A stretch of DNA of 64,000 nt from Bacillota bacterium (GTDB taxonomy: Bacteria; Bacillota_I; Bacilli_A; Izemoplasmatales; Hujiaoplasmataceae): contig JAHIVB010000003.1 of NCBI GenBank assembly GCA_018816905.1, positions 62,001 to 126,000 on the forward strand, read 5' to 3'. Made by a program: the position numbers and the translations under genes. The notes beneath the pieces were generated by a model. It did no database searches, was not told where the DNA came from, and saw only the letters and a program-made list of their open reading frames with translations. Position 1 is the first letter of the stretch, and the number at the start of each line of letters is the position of its first letter. This document shows, piece after piece, positions 1 through 7,103 of this stretch.

Positions 1-511
1 GGAATGAAATAAATATAAATGGTCGATTTCTGTAAAATCTCAATTTCTCTACACTATCAGTTGGCAACCTTCCAACTCGGGCATATACATATTCACAAGA
101 AAATACTTCATCAAGAGGAATATCCAAATCTTCAATATTTTTGATTTGAATTAGTGCGTCCTGATACTTTCGAATCAATTCTAAAGTATCCTTCTTTTGC
201 ATCACATAATTCTGTAATTGACGATGAGTGCTTGAAACATATGAACGCATCATTTCAAAAGAATCGTCAATGGAACAAACAACGACATTTTCAATAACGA
301 ATTGATACTCTTGTTCTATTTCCGATATTTCATTCAAAATATTAATGCAGGGGTTTTCAGATGTAAAAGAGGTCAGACCATGTACTCGGTCGACGATTTG
401 ATTGGAGGGTACTGGATGGATGCAGTCAAGATCGACAAATCGGCTCAGTACTCTGTCCAAATATTCTAGTTCAGCAGTAATATTTACAAGTTTTGTTTTT
501 GCTATGGACAT
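1..511 (-). CDS. ntpI: V-type ATPase subunit I (partial, continues beyond window start)
   Basis: This is the N-terminal 170 codons of a V/A-type ATPase subunit I, the stator subunit that links the peripheral stalk to the membrane rotor; the rest lies outside the window. The ATG at 511 follows an AAGGAG site six bases upstream. The start (MSIAKTKLVNITAELEYLDR) and the stretch around residues 140-165 (CEYVYARVGRLPTDSVEKL) match the gene just upstream almost residue for residue, so the two are tandem paralogs. Because that upstream copy has no membrane part, this copy is presumably the full-length one that carries the C-terminal transmembrane domain. That cannot be confirmed here. Confidence 0.85.
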   Translation of the reverse strand, partial: MSIAKTKLVNITAELEYLDRVLSRFVDLDCIHPVPSNQIVDRVHGLTSFTSENPCINILNEISEIEQEYQFVIENVVVCSIDDSFEMMRSYVSSTHRQLQNYVMQKKDTLELIRKYQDALIQIKNIEDLDIPLDEVFSCEYVYARVGRLPTDSVEKLRFYRNRPFIFISF

Positions 512-544
512 ACTCTACTCCTTGATAAGAGAATGTAATTCTAA

Positions 545-1522
545 TTAACCACAAAGTTTCCGAGTGATTTTTCTTGGAGCCTTTAATCTTTTGTCAAAAT
601 CAGCCGGATGAACCTCTACAGATACATCTTCCATATCTTTAAACAGTGCTGAAAATTTTTCTTCATCTCTAGCATCGATAAAGCCGGTAATGGAAAATCT
701 AGAGCCCAAAATTACAATATATTTTTCTGCGCGATGAATCTTAGAAATTAACTCTAGTTCAGCTTTCATGCGCGTGACGATATCTTGATGTATTTTCATG
801 AAACCGTCCAATTCTAATTTAGTCAATTCCATTTGTCTGTTTGTCTCATCAATCTCCAAAGATATTACCTTTTGAGCTTCTTCGGGAGTGCCGTGAACGA
901 AATCAGGAATATATACTCGTTCAAAAAGCAGAGATGAAAAAATATTGTCGACGGCTCTCTCATAACCATTACTTGTGAAATACATACACCAACTGATGTT
1001 ATTTTCTACAGCGAAGGAGGTAAAAATAAAAGGTGCACTGGAATAATATTTTAACTTCTCAACACTATCCAGAGGAAGTTTTCCGACTCGAGAAACAACA
1101 TATTCACACTTAAATATATCATCAAGAGACACTGACAATGATGATAGATATTGAAGTTGCTTGGATGCATTCTCATATTTCTCACGCAATTCATTCAGCG
1201 CCATCAGTTGCGAAGAATACTCGTCTAACATTTTATGCACGCTTTTAATCTCATAAGCAATCGCATCCATGGAATCACTAATTCCGGTTATTTTTAACTC
1301 TTTGAATTCGGTGTGATATCCATCTTCTATCGTAGTAATTTCTTCTAGCAGAGGAGTTGCATAATCGGTTGTTACATAATGTTGACTGCCATGAACAGAT
1401 TCAATAATTTTATCGGATGAGACGGGATCAATACAAGGGAATTTCATAAGTTGGACCAATATTTTGTCAATATTTGTAGTATAAGCTAGAATGTTTACTA
1501 GTCTTAATTTTGAATTTGACAT
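545..1522 (-). CDS. Stand-alone cytosolic domain of V-type ATPase subunit I
   Basis: 325 residues. It is homologous to the soluble N-terminal half of subunit I and clearly paralogous to the next gene (CEYVVSRVGKLPLDSVEKL here, CEYVYARVGRLPTDSVEKL there). It has coiled-coil-like stretches near residues 85-125 and 215-260 and no hydrophobic segment long enough to span a membrane. It stops at APRKITRKLCG, where complete subunit I proteins read (A/P)PTKLKN and enter the membrane domain, so it ends at a domain boundary rather than at a random frameshift. GGAGGAGG precedes the ATG. It lies between subunit C and the second I gene in the same operon. It may form a second peripheral-stalk arm or regulate the ATPase, which is inference. 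Confidence 0.75.
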   Translation of the reverse strand: MSNSKLRLVNILAYTTNIDKILVQLMKFPCIDPVSSDKIIESVHGSQHYVTTDYATPLLEEITTIEDGYHTEFKELKITGISDSMDAIAYEIKSVHKMLDEYSSQLMALNELREKYENASKQLQYLSSLSVSLDDIFKCEYVVSRVGKLPLDSVEKLKYYSSAPFIFTSFAVENNISWCMYFTSNGYERAVDNIFSSLLFERVYIPDFVHGTPEEAQKVISLEIDETNRQMELTKLELDGFMKIHQDIVTRMKAELELISKIHRAEKYIVILGSRFSITGFIDARDEEKFSALFKDMEDVSVEVHPADFDKRLKAPRKITRKLCG

Positions 1523-1537
1523 GAATGATCCTCCTCC

Positions 1538-2575
1538 CTAGTAGATTAACATTTTTTCGATTTCTTTATCATTTAGATTGTATCGAATTCCTTCGATGAT
1601 GTTGAATAAATTTTCTCTTTCAATTTCATTTAGAATCAAAAATGAAGCAAACACTTCAGGTGCATCATTTGAAAAATACATATATCTCTTGGCAAGATTG
1701 TATTTAATCTTTTCTGAATAATATTCGATGTATACATAATCATCTTCGTCTGTAAACTTAGCGAGTTCAGACTTCGACAAATATTTTAATATGTCGTCGG
1801 CATCAAGTAAATTGATGATTTCAGTTAATCGTTTTGAAACAATCCTTGATTTAGAAGTAATCAATGCCGATTTGATTTGTTCGGGCGAAGCTTGATAAAA
1901 CTTCTTTAATCGATAAATTTTAACTATATTAGACAATTCTATTTTTGTTAAAAATATATTATAGAGATTACGTTTCAATTTGCCTGAATAATATTTATCA
2001 ATAACTTGAAAGGCTCTTTCATAATACACATCGTCCAGCGCTCTTTCAATCTCAACATACTTAATTTGATTTGGATCCTTCTCTTCAAAGGGGATAAGAA
2101 CATGATGATACATCGTCCCTTCCAAAGCATTAATTAATCCTGAGAAAGTATCAACTCTGGATAGTTTATCAATATCAAAATTCGCGTGTCTTCTAAAAAA
2201 TATTGGAAACTCAGCAATGGCCAGTGTGATAGATCCAGAAATAACGGATCTGATAGTAGCTAGAATCAAGTCGATTTCTCTCATGACAATGTTCAACTCA
2301 TAAAAGTCTTTGTCTTTGGTCTGCATGAACATGATTAGTTTGATGATGTTCTTGAAGTTATTCTTCTTTATCCACTCTTCTAACTGACCGCGATGGACCG
2401 TATCTTCTTGAATGTCAGAAAGAGTCTCTTTATAATTACTATGGCTTTTTAGATATTTCGCAACTTCAGAGACACTTTTTTTCTTAACCAGTTCTTGATA
2501 ATCCTCAGATTTCAGGCGATTTCCATAGATTGCTTTTGCTTTTGTGACAATGGCATTTCCTGCCTGTGAACTCAT
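1538..2575 (-). CDS. ntpC: V-type ATPase subunit C (AC39 family)
   Basis: 345 residues with the overall pattern of the vATP-synt_AC39 family, the d/C subunit that couples the central stalk to the membrane c-ring in bacterial V/A-ATPases. It is all-helical and has no membrane span. The start (MSSQAGNAIVTKAKAIYGNRL) is typical of the family, and AAGGAG lies nine bases before the ATG. It sits between the stalk subunit at 2597 and the subunit I genes, with short gaps, in one minus-strand operon. The catalytic A and B subunits are not in the window and should lie beyond its left edge. Confidence 0.85.
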   Translation of the reverse strand: MSSQAGNAIVTKAKAIYGNRLKSEDYQELVKKKSVSEVAKYLKSHSNYKETLSDIQEDTVHRGQLEEWIKKNNFKNIIKLIMFMQTKDKDFYELNIVMREIDLILATIRSVISGSITLAIAEFPIFFRRHANFDIDKLSRVDTFSGLINALEGTMYHHVLIPFEEKDPNQIKYVEIERALDDVYYERAFQVIDKYYSGKLKRNLYNIFLTKIELSNIVKIYRLKKFYQASPEQIKSALITSKSRIVSKRLTEIINLLDADDILKYLSKSELAKFTDEDDYVYIEYYSEKIKYNLAKRYMYFSNDAPEVFASFLILNEIERENLFNIIEGIRYNLNDKEIEKMLIY

Positions 2576-2596
2576 GGAATCATCTCCTTAATGTGG

Positions 2597-2908
2597 CTAC
2601 TCTTTTACACAATACTCGTAAATTGAATCAATCCATCCATTTTTATTTTTTAATATGGTTTCTTCCAATTTATGAAATTTTTCATCAAATTCAGCATTGG
2701 CTTCTTGTTTCTTTTTTTCAAGGTCATCAAGTAATTTTTGCTTGGTTGCTTCCACTATTTTTTTGGCATCCGCTTTATACAATGCTTCAATTTCTGATTT
2801 TTTTTGATTAATAAACTCACTGATTTTTGATTTTTCAATTTCAAGAAGTTCTACTTCTGTTCTTGCTTTTTTATCTAGTTCAATAACTTCCTTGATTAAG
2901 TTTTCCAT
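2597..2908 (-). CDS. ntpF: V-type ATPase peripheral stalk subunit G/H
   Basis: 103 residues, highly charged and helical (long Lys/Glu-rich coiled coil from about residue 10 to 90), as expected for the G/H (NtpF) subunit that pairs with subunit E in the peripheral stalk. It is the first gene of the V-ATPase operon. AGAGG precedes the ATG at 2908, and a TATAAT-like -10 lies about 30 bases upstream. Short coiled-coil proteins resemble one another, so the call rests largely on its position before subunits C and I. Confidence 0.75.
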   Translation of the reverse strand: MENLIKEVIELDKKARTEVELLEIEKSKISEFINQKKSEIEALYKADAKKIVEATKQKLLDDLEKKKQEANAEFDEKFHKLEETILKNKNGWIDSIYEYCVKE

Positions 2909-2938
2909 GGAACTTACCTCTTTTCATAATAAATACTA

Positions 2939-2967
2939 ATTATACCTCTAGGATGTTCAAATTGAAA
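2939..2967 (-). promoter_or_regulatory. Probable promoter of the V-ATPase operon
   Basis: A perfect TATAAT (complement of 2939-2944) is preceded, after 17 bases, by TTTCAA (complement of 2962-2967), a weak -35. It ends about 30 bases before the ntpF start codon. Confidence 0.5.
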
Positions 2968-3023
2968 TCAATTCATAGAAATTTTAATAGATAAAGTCTG
3001 TATCGATATCTAAAAAGAAAATA

Positions 3024-3043
3024 AAAAGCTCGCGAGAGCTTTT
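3024..3043 (-). terminator. Intrinsic terminator after the HMA gene
   Basis: Perfect 8-bp stem AAAAGCTC / GAGCTTTT with a GCGA loop, just past the stop codon at 3048, followed on the minus strand by T-rich sequence. Confidence 0.75.
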
Positions 3044-3047
3044 CTTG

Positions 3048-3254
3048 TCATATCTTTACAATTTTTTCAAGATGATACCCTTCTTCTAATAACGCTTGTG
3101 AAATTACCTTGTCGGATACATACCCTTCAAAAGTGGCATAACCGCCTTCAAAAGAGACTTGCACATTAGACACCCCATAGACGTGTTCCAACACATTCTT
3201 TATGTCTTTTGCGCATCCTTCACAATGGATGTTTGAAATAATTGCTTTTTTCAT
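3048..3254 (-). CDS. Small heavy-metal-associated (HMA/CopZ-like) protein
   Basis: 68 residues forming a single ferredoxin-like HMA domain. The metal-binding motif is HCEGC at residues 10-14 (CxxC at 11 and 14), and the fold ends with the usual GY..EKI strand. Such proteins carry Cu(I) or a related soft metal to a P-type ATPase or a sensor; no partner is seen nearby. The reading frame is open further upstream, but the ATG at 3254 has GAAGGGG eight bases before it and begins with the canonical first strand (MKKAIISNI), so this start was chosen. The gene has its own terminator and lies downstream of a terminator that ends the TPR regulator gene. Confidence 0.8.
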   Translation of the reverse strand: MKKAIISNIHCEGCAKDIKNVLEHVYGVSNVQVSFEGGYATFEGYVSDKVISQALLEEGYHLEKIVKI

Positions 3255-3390
3255 TGTTCTGACCCCTTCGAATAAATGACGTTTTCTACATTTCATTATA
3301 TTACTTTTGCCATAGAGTGTCAAACAAGAAAACCAAATCAATTTCATAAAATGGCAAACTGAATATGCATTCAATGCTTGAAAAATCTGC

Positions 3391-3422
3391 AAAAAAAATG
3401 GTACCCCTAGGGATGGGGTACC
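3391..3422 (-). terminator. Intrinsic terminator of the TPR regulator gene
   Basis: Stem GGTACCCC (3400-3407) / GGGGTACC (3415-3422) with a 7-base loop, followed on the minus strand by eight consecutive T (complement of 3391-3398). It lies 18 bases past the regulator stop codon and separates this locus from the HMA gene. Confidence 0.85.
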
Positions 3423-3439
3423 GGTCAAGGGAGAAAACC

Positions 3440-4729
3440 TTATAGAATGTATCCTGCAAGGTCTGAATCAGCAACGTTTTTAGAAGTTTGTTTTTTGCCT
3501 TGAACATTCTCATAGATTGTTTTGGCAACTTGTTGAATGTAACTACCGCGAAGACTATATCCTGGCATCTCTTTTTCAGCAATTCGATAGGCTTCGTCAA
3601 GATTATCTTCTTTATTAAAGTAAGATCTAAAGAATAGAATTAAACTCAAATACTCGAATGGATACTTATCTTCTCTATTGAGTAAGACTAATTCTTTTGA
3701 ATACTCGTTCGCTTCGTCTAGTTTGTTTAATTTATATAAACAGTACGTGCGCATGATCGATTCATAGTCGGGCTTTTTAAGGAGCTTCTCAAGAATGATG
3801 TCATAATGTTCTAGTGCATCATTATAATTGTATTCCATTAAGAGACAGTCTGCGTAGTTAAGTTCGGTAGACCTTTTTAACTTTTCAAGATTGCTAAAGG
3901 TAATATAAATTAAGTTTTTTCTCAAGAGTCTTTTCGCTTCGTCAATATTGCCTAGTTTTTTATATAAAGCCGCGATGTTTGTCCGACAGAATATTGCTCT
4001 TTCATAATTCAACTGTTCTTCTAGTTTAGGTAACGCCTTGTTCGCGTATATTAAAGCGTTAATGAAGTCTCCTACCAGTGAATAGCTAAATGAAATATGA
4101 TAATTGACAGTCGGTTCAAGTTCTTGATAGTTAATAGACAAATATGCGGTCAATCTTGCATAATGGATAACATTTTCGCGATTTTTATTAACTGCTGATT
4201 TTATACACATATAATTGTAATACAAGAATCTATGTTCGCTCGACATTTTATCTACAAATCCTTGAAGAAAATCAATGGCCTCATCTTGTTTTTGTCGATG
4301 TAGAGTTGATGAGTAGTTATTTCCAGTAATATAGTAGATTAATTGTGCAAGATAATAAACAATTAATAATATAGAATTTTCATATTCAGGGAGCTTCTCA
4401 ATTATTTTGTTATAGTAGAATTCAGCTTCTGATTCTTGAGCAAAACAAATACAAGTGTAAAAACGACTAAAATTATTATCCAATTCATCAATTGTCAATT
4501 GGCTTGTTTTAGTCTTAATGTCGAGATATGAAGAAATTTTGTCAACCATGTCGTCATAACCTGCAAAGTTCTTTAATTGAGCTCTCCGGTAACTAGACGT
4601 AGCGATTCCTGTTGCTTCATTGATCTCTTTTTGGGTAATCTGTTTTTGTTTTTTTTCGTACTCAATCATGACAAGTTTGTCATAATTTTCTCGAAAGTAA
4701 AAAGAACACGAAAAGTCATAGATAGTCAT
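3440..4729 (-). CDS. HTH plus TPR regulator, candidate peptide receptor (RRNPP-like)
   Basis: 429 residues. Residues about 20-70 look like a Cro/XRE-type helix-turn-helix (TQKEINEATGIATSSYRR at about 32-49, then a helix ending in KISSYLDI). From about residue 75 to 410 it is a continuous series of paired helices with TPR character (for example NIAALYKKLGNIDEAKRLL and ADCLLMEYNYNDALEHYD). HTH plus TPR solenoid is the architecture of RRNPP receptors (Rgg, PlcR, PrgX, AimR), which bind short re-imported peptides. The ATG at 4729 was chosen over 4738 because AGAGG lies nine bases before it but directly abuts the earlier ATG. The gene lies 88 bases downstream of the repeat-peptide precursor on the same strand, which suggests ligand and receptor. 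No recognisable family member could be named, so the receptor role is inference. Confidence 0.7.
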   Translation of the reverse strand: MTIYDFSCSFYFRENYDKLVMIEYEKKQKQITQKEINEATGIATSSYRRAQLKNFAGYDDMVDKISSYLDIKTKTSQLTIDELDNNFSRFYTCICFAQESEAEFYYNKIIEKLPEYENSILLIVYYLAQLIYYITGNNYSSTLHRQKQDEAIDFLQGFVDKMSSEHRFLYYNYMCIKSAVNKNRENVIHYARLTAYLSINYQELEPTVNYHISFSYSLVGDFINALIYANKALPKLEEQLNYERAIFCRTNIAALYKKLGNIDEAKRLLRKNLIYITFSNLEKLKRSTELNYADCLLMEYNYNDALEHYDIILEKLLKKPDYESIMRTYCLYKLNKLDEANEYSKELVLLNREDKYPFEYLSLILFFRSYFNKEDNLDEAYRIAEKEMPGYSLRGSYIQQVAKTIYENVQGKKQTSKNVADSDLAGYIL

Positions 4730-4751
4730 GCAAATCATCCTCTATATATGT

Positions 4752-4815
4752 AATCCTAGAAATTACGTTCTTAAATAAATTCACTAGAGGAAAATAACCT
4801 TAAAAAGTGAATGTA
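4752..4815 (-). terminator. Possible weak hairpins between precursor and regulator genes
   Basis: On the minus strand the gap holds TTCACT...AGTGAA (6-bp arms, 20-base loop) followed by TTTATTT, then a small GTAAT/ATTAC hairpin ahead of the regulator ribosome site. There is no strong GC stem or T-tract. This could be partial termination that makes more precursor than receptor, or it may be chance. Confidence 0.25.
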
Positions 4816-4817
4816 GA

Positions 4818-5264
4818 TTACAGAGTGAACGTTACTCCTAGTTGGTCACCATTGGATAGTGAAGTGTTGCAATACATGAATTCTGGTTCGTCATCATCGA
4901 TACCTGCGCAATACATGAACTCTGGTTCGTCATCGTCGATACCTGCGCAATACATGAATTCTGGTTCGTCGTCATCGATACCATTACTTGCGTACATGAA
5001 CTCTGGTTCATCGTCGTCGATACCTGCACAATACATGAACTCTGGTTCATCGTCGTCGATACCATTACCTGCGTACATGAACTCTGGTTCGTCGTCATCT
5101 ATACCATTTCCTGCGTACATGAATTCTGGTTCGTCGTCATCGATTCCAGCTAAATACATGAATTCTGGTTCATCATCAGTTGCTGCATTAACAAATACCA
5201 TTGATCCAAACAATAAAGCTGCAAAAAATACTACCATTAAAGATTTTCTGAATAAGTTTTTCAT
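4818..5264 (-). CDS. Secreted precursor with eight DDEPEFMY repeats, candidate multi-copy signal peptide
   Basis: 148 residues. Residues 1-27 form a Sec signal peptide (positive MKNLFRK, hydrophobic core, VNA cleavage site). Residues 30-131 are eight copies of DDEPEFMY, seven of them preceded by a third Asp, separated by the spacers LAGI, AGNGI, AGNGI, CAGI, ASNGI, CAGI, CAGI; a 17-residue tail follows. Every core is identical in protein sequence, while the DNA varies at wobble positions. AGGGGG lies eight bases before the ATG. A signal peptide followed by identical short units resembles a polyprotein pheromone precursor, in which proteases would release many copies of one peptide. The gene precedes an HTH-TPR regulator. 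I know of no described family with this repeat. Alternatives are a secreted acidic repeat protein or a modified-peptide substrate, although no maturase is nearby. Confidence 0.8.
   Translation of the reverse strand: MKNLFRKSLMVVFFAALLFGSMVFVNAATDDEPEFMYLAGIDDDEPEFMYAGNGIDDDEPEFMYAGNGIDDDEPEFMYCAGIDDDEPEFMYASNGIDDDEPEFMYCAGIDDDEPEFMYCAGIDDDEPEFMYCNTSLSNGDQLGVTFTL
4872..5177 (-). repeat. Tandem array of eight 39/42-bp coding repeats
   Basis: Eight units encode (D)DDEPEFMY plus a 4- or 5-residue spacer. The roughly 30-base cores differ almost only at third codon positions (GAC/GAT, GAA/GAG, one ATA for Ile). Spacer types of 13-residue units (CAGI) and 14-residue units (AGNGI/ASNGI) are interspersed, as expected from past duplication and slippage. 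Because the unit is a multiple of three, all frames stay open across it. Confidence 0.95.
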
Positions 5265-5323
5265 AAAATTGCCCCCTGAATGTGCTTTAGTATAAAGCGT
5301 TTTGTGCTACATGACTAAAAACT

Positions 5324-5356
5324 GTGTGTTCTATGATTAATATCATATTAACACAC
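5324..5356. promoter_or_regulatory. Nested dyad at the precursor promoter (candidate operator)
   Basis: Outer arms GTGTGTT (5324-5330) and AACACAC (5350-5356) enclose inner arms TATGAT (5332-5337) and ATCATA (5342-5347). The two dyads share almost the same centre (5340 and 5339.5). The site covers the putative -10 and start of transcription of the repeat-precursor gene, so it is a good candidate for binding by the adjacent HTH-TPR regulator. Confidence 0.55.
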
Positions 5357-5373
5357 CATTCAAGGTTTGTAAA
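5345..5373 (-). promoter_or_regulatory. Putative promoter of the repeat-precursor gene
   Basis: TTTACA (complement of 5368-5373), a 17-base spacer and TAATAT (complement of 5345-5350). It predicts a transcript starting near 5338 with a leader of about 74 bases. The -10 lies inside the nested dyad. Confidence 0.5.
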
Positions 5374-5510
5374 TATTCTCATTCGATAATATTTTATAAA
5401 TAGATTATAACATATTCTCACATATTGTCGATACAAATATTCTAAAAAAAGAACATTTTAGTTTTTTGACCGATTTGCGATGCTCTAAAAACCAGTATAA
5501 TAAAATGGTT

Positions 5511-5534
5511 AAAAAAAACAGCCCTCAGGGCTGT
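5511..5534 (-). terminator. Intrinsic terminator after the PQ-loop gene
   Basis: Stem ACAGCC / GGCTGT closed by CTCAG, followed on the minus strand by eight T (complement of 5511-5518). It ends the acyltransferase/PQ-loop transcript and isolates it from the peptide locus. Confidence 0.85.
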
Positions 5535-5543
5535 CCTTCTAAG

Positions 5544-5831
5544 TTATAAGGTTTTTGTCTTCAGTGCATCTAAACGGTGATTTCGAACATAGATTAGAGC
5601 GTAGACGAAGACCATAGTGAAGTTGATTATGTATGCCAAAATCACAAAATTTACTTTCCCACTTAAAATCTTATATATGATACCAAATGCATATCCAGTT
5701 AATATCAATAATGCAAAAACGAGACTAATCCCTTTTGTTGTTCTTCCTCTATAAGCCTTAACACACGCTATAGGCCAAGAGAACCCAAAACATAATAACA
5801 TACCAACTTCAAATAATTGAGCAATAATCAT
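5544..5831 (-). CDS. PQ-loop / SemiSWEET-like membrane protein
   Basis: 95 residues with three hydrophobic helices (about 3-20, 33-52 and 58-82). The first helix runs into WPIACVKAYRGRTTKGIS, which fits the PQ-loop pattern P-x(n)-K-x(n)-T-x-G-x-S. Bacterial proteins of this size with one triple-helix bundle are SemiSWEETs, which dimerise to move sugars, but the substrate cannot be read here. Its ATG overlaps the acyltransferase stop codon (ATGA), so the two are translationally coupled. Confidence 0.65.
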   Translation of the reverse strand: MIIAQLFEVGMLLCFGFSWPIACVKAYRGRTTKGISLVFALLILTGYAFGIIYKILSGKVNFVILAYIINFTMVFVYALIYVRNHRLDALKTKTL

Positions 5832-7084
5832 TTAATTAACTCTCTCTTCTCTTTCAGTTTCATCTTGTAAAGTTCTTCTGTAGCAAAATGTAACTTCGTC
5901 ACAACGTTTTGTTTGTGAATCGGATAGATATAATATGTATCATTTAAAGTAGATAAGTCGATACAGTCCAAGCCTTTTCCTAAATAATCGTATTCAATAT
6001 GCAATGAATACAAGGACAAAGGATCTTTATCTAATTTGAATTCTTCACCATCGAAGTTTCCAAACAAATGAAATCCATCCATATCATGAATCAGTTTGGC
6101 TTGTCCTAGTCTAATATAGCCTTTGGAATTCGGAAGAGAATCAACATAGACATCATCCTCAAAATAGTATTCGTTATTTTCTATTTGTTTTTTCACAGTC
6201 TCTCGTTCAAATTCATACCAATCAGGTATGTGACTAAACTCTGTGATTCCTTCTGTGGCTTGTATTCTTCCTAGTTCATCCATCTGGTATTCCTTATGAC
6301 AATGTTCGCATTTGAGAATATTATGATTGGAACTCATCATATACTCTGTTTTGCAGCTGGGGCAAATATATAAAACTTTATGAAGACCCTTCGCCCGTTC
6401 TTTATAATCAATTTTAATGTTGTTCTGTAATTGGTACTTGTATTCATCATAAACAAATGCATTCTTAATCCGGTTGTTAATTTCCTTACTAGATAACGAT
6501 AATATTTCTTCTTGGTTAACAATTTGAGTCATATCTGCAGTCAAATTTACTTTTCGTTGAGTTAAGTTCCATACCGGTTGGGATAAATAATCTCCGTGCA
6601 TGTTTAATACAACGACCGGAACTTTCATCATTTTGCATAGTTTTCCCAATGAATCCGGGATAATCGCAGTCGTTCCTACGAGTGTGTATCTTGCTTCGGG
6701 GTAAATCGCACATACATGTTTGTTCACATGAAGAGAATGATGAATGTGCTTTACGAGCAAGGTATCATTCGTAAATTTTCTCTTGCATATGGATCCAACA
6801 TTTCTGAGGAGCCATTCTCTTCCAATAAAGCCATCGATGGCTACAACATAATTAGCTGATTTCGGAAAAATAGCTGCGGTTGTAACAGAAAAATCTACGA
6901 AGGCATGGTGCGTGCAAAGCAAAATATATGGGTTCTTTAAACCTTTCATATTTACTTTGTTAATTTTCAAATGGTGTTTCCAAATCGTTGGGTAAGCTAT
7001 GAGCCAAGCTACCGGTTTCAGATACCATTTTTGTTTTTTTGGTTTCGCCGTCATGTCAAATCTGATTTCGGTAGAATCTCTCAT
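5828..7084 (-). CDS. PlsC-type acyltransferase with an extra zinc-ribbon C-terminal region
   Basis: 418 residues. Residues about 45-210 form a 1-acylglycerol-3-phosphate acyltransferase-like domain, with the catalytic HX4D motif HHAFVD at 59-64 and YPEARYT at 128-134 in place of the usual EGTRS block. Residues 241-262 hold two CxxC pairs (C241/C244, C259/C262), a zinc ribbon that ordinary PlsC enzymes lack. About 150 beta-rich residues of unknown role follow. It probably acylates a membrane lipid or glycolipid precursor at the inner membrane face. The ATG at 7084 has AAGGAG six bases upstream and was chosen over an earlier in-frame ATG at 7129, which would overlap the preceding gene. Confidence 0.75.
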   Translation of the reverse strand: MRDSTEIRFDMTAKPKKQKWYLKPVAWLIAYPTIWKHHLKINKVNMKGLKNPYILLCTHHAFVDFSVTTAAIFPKSANYVVAIDGFIGREWLLRNVGSICKRKFTNDTLLVKHIHHSLHVNKHVCAIYPEARYTLVGTTAIIPDSLGKLCKMMKVPVVVLNMHGDYLSQPVWNLTQRKVNLTADMTQIVNQEEILSLSSKEINNRIKNAFVYDEYKYQLQNNIKIDYKERAKGLHKVLYICPSCKTEYMMSSNHNILKCEHCHKEYQMDELGRIQATEGITEFSHIPDWYEFERETVKKQIENNEYYFEDDVYVDSLPNSKGYIRLGQAKLIHDMDGFHLFGNFDGEEFKLDKDPLSLYSLHIEYDYLGKGLDCIDLSTLNDTYYIYPIHKQNVVTKLHFATEELYKMKLKEKRELIK

Positions 7085-7103
7085 GTCGTTCTCCTTGATT
7101 GTG

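Noticed and set aside
4838-5098. Second minus-strand frame with NQSSC repeats
   Set aside because: It starts inside the array and stays open for the same periodicity reason; it has no start signals of its own.
4872-5177. CRISPR-like or minisatellite array
   Set aside because: The spacers are short and nearly identical, the repeats are coding and in frame, and no cas genes are near.
4807-5295. Plus-strand frame of 162 codons across the repeat array (YMNSGSSSSIP repeats)
   Set aside because: It starts with GTG without a ribosome site and has no signal peptide. It is open only because the repeat period is a multiple of three. The minus frame has a signal peptide and AGGGGG before its ATG.
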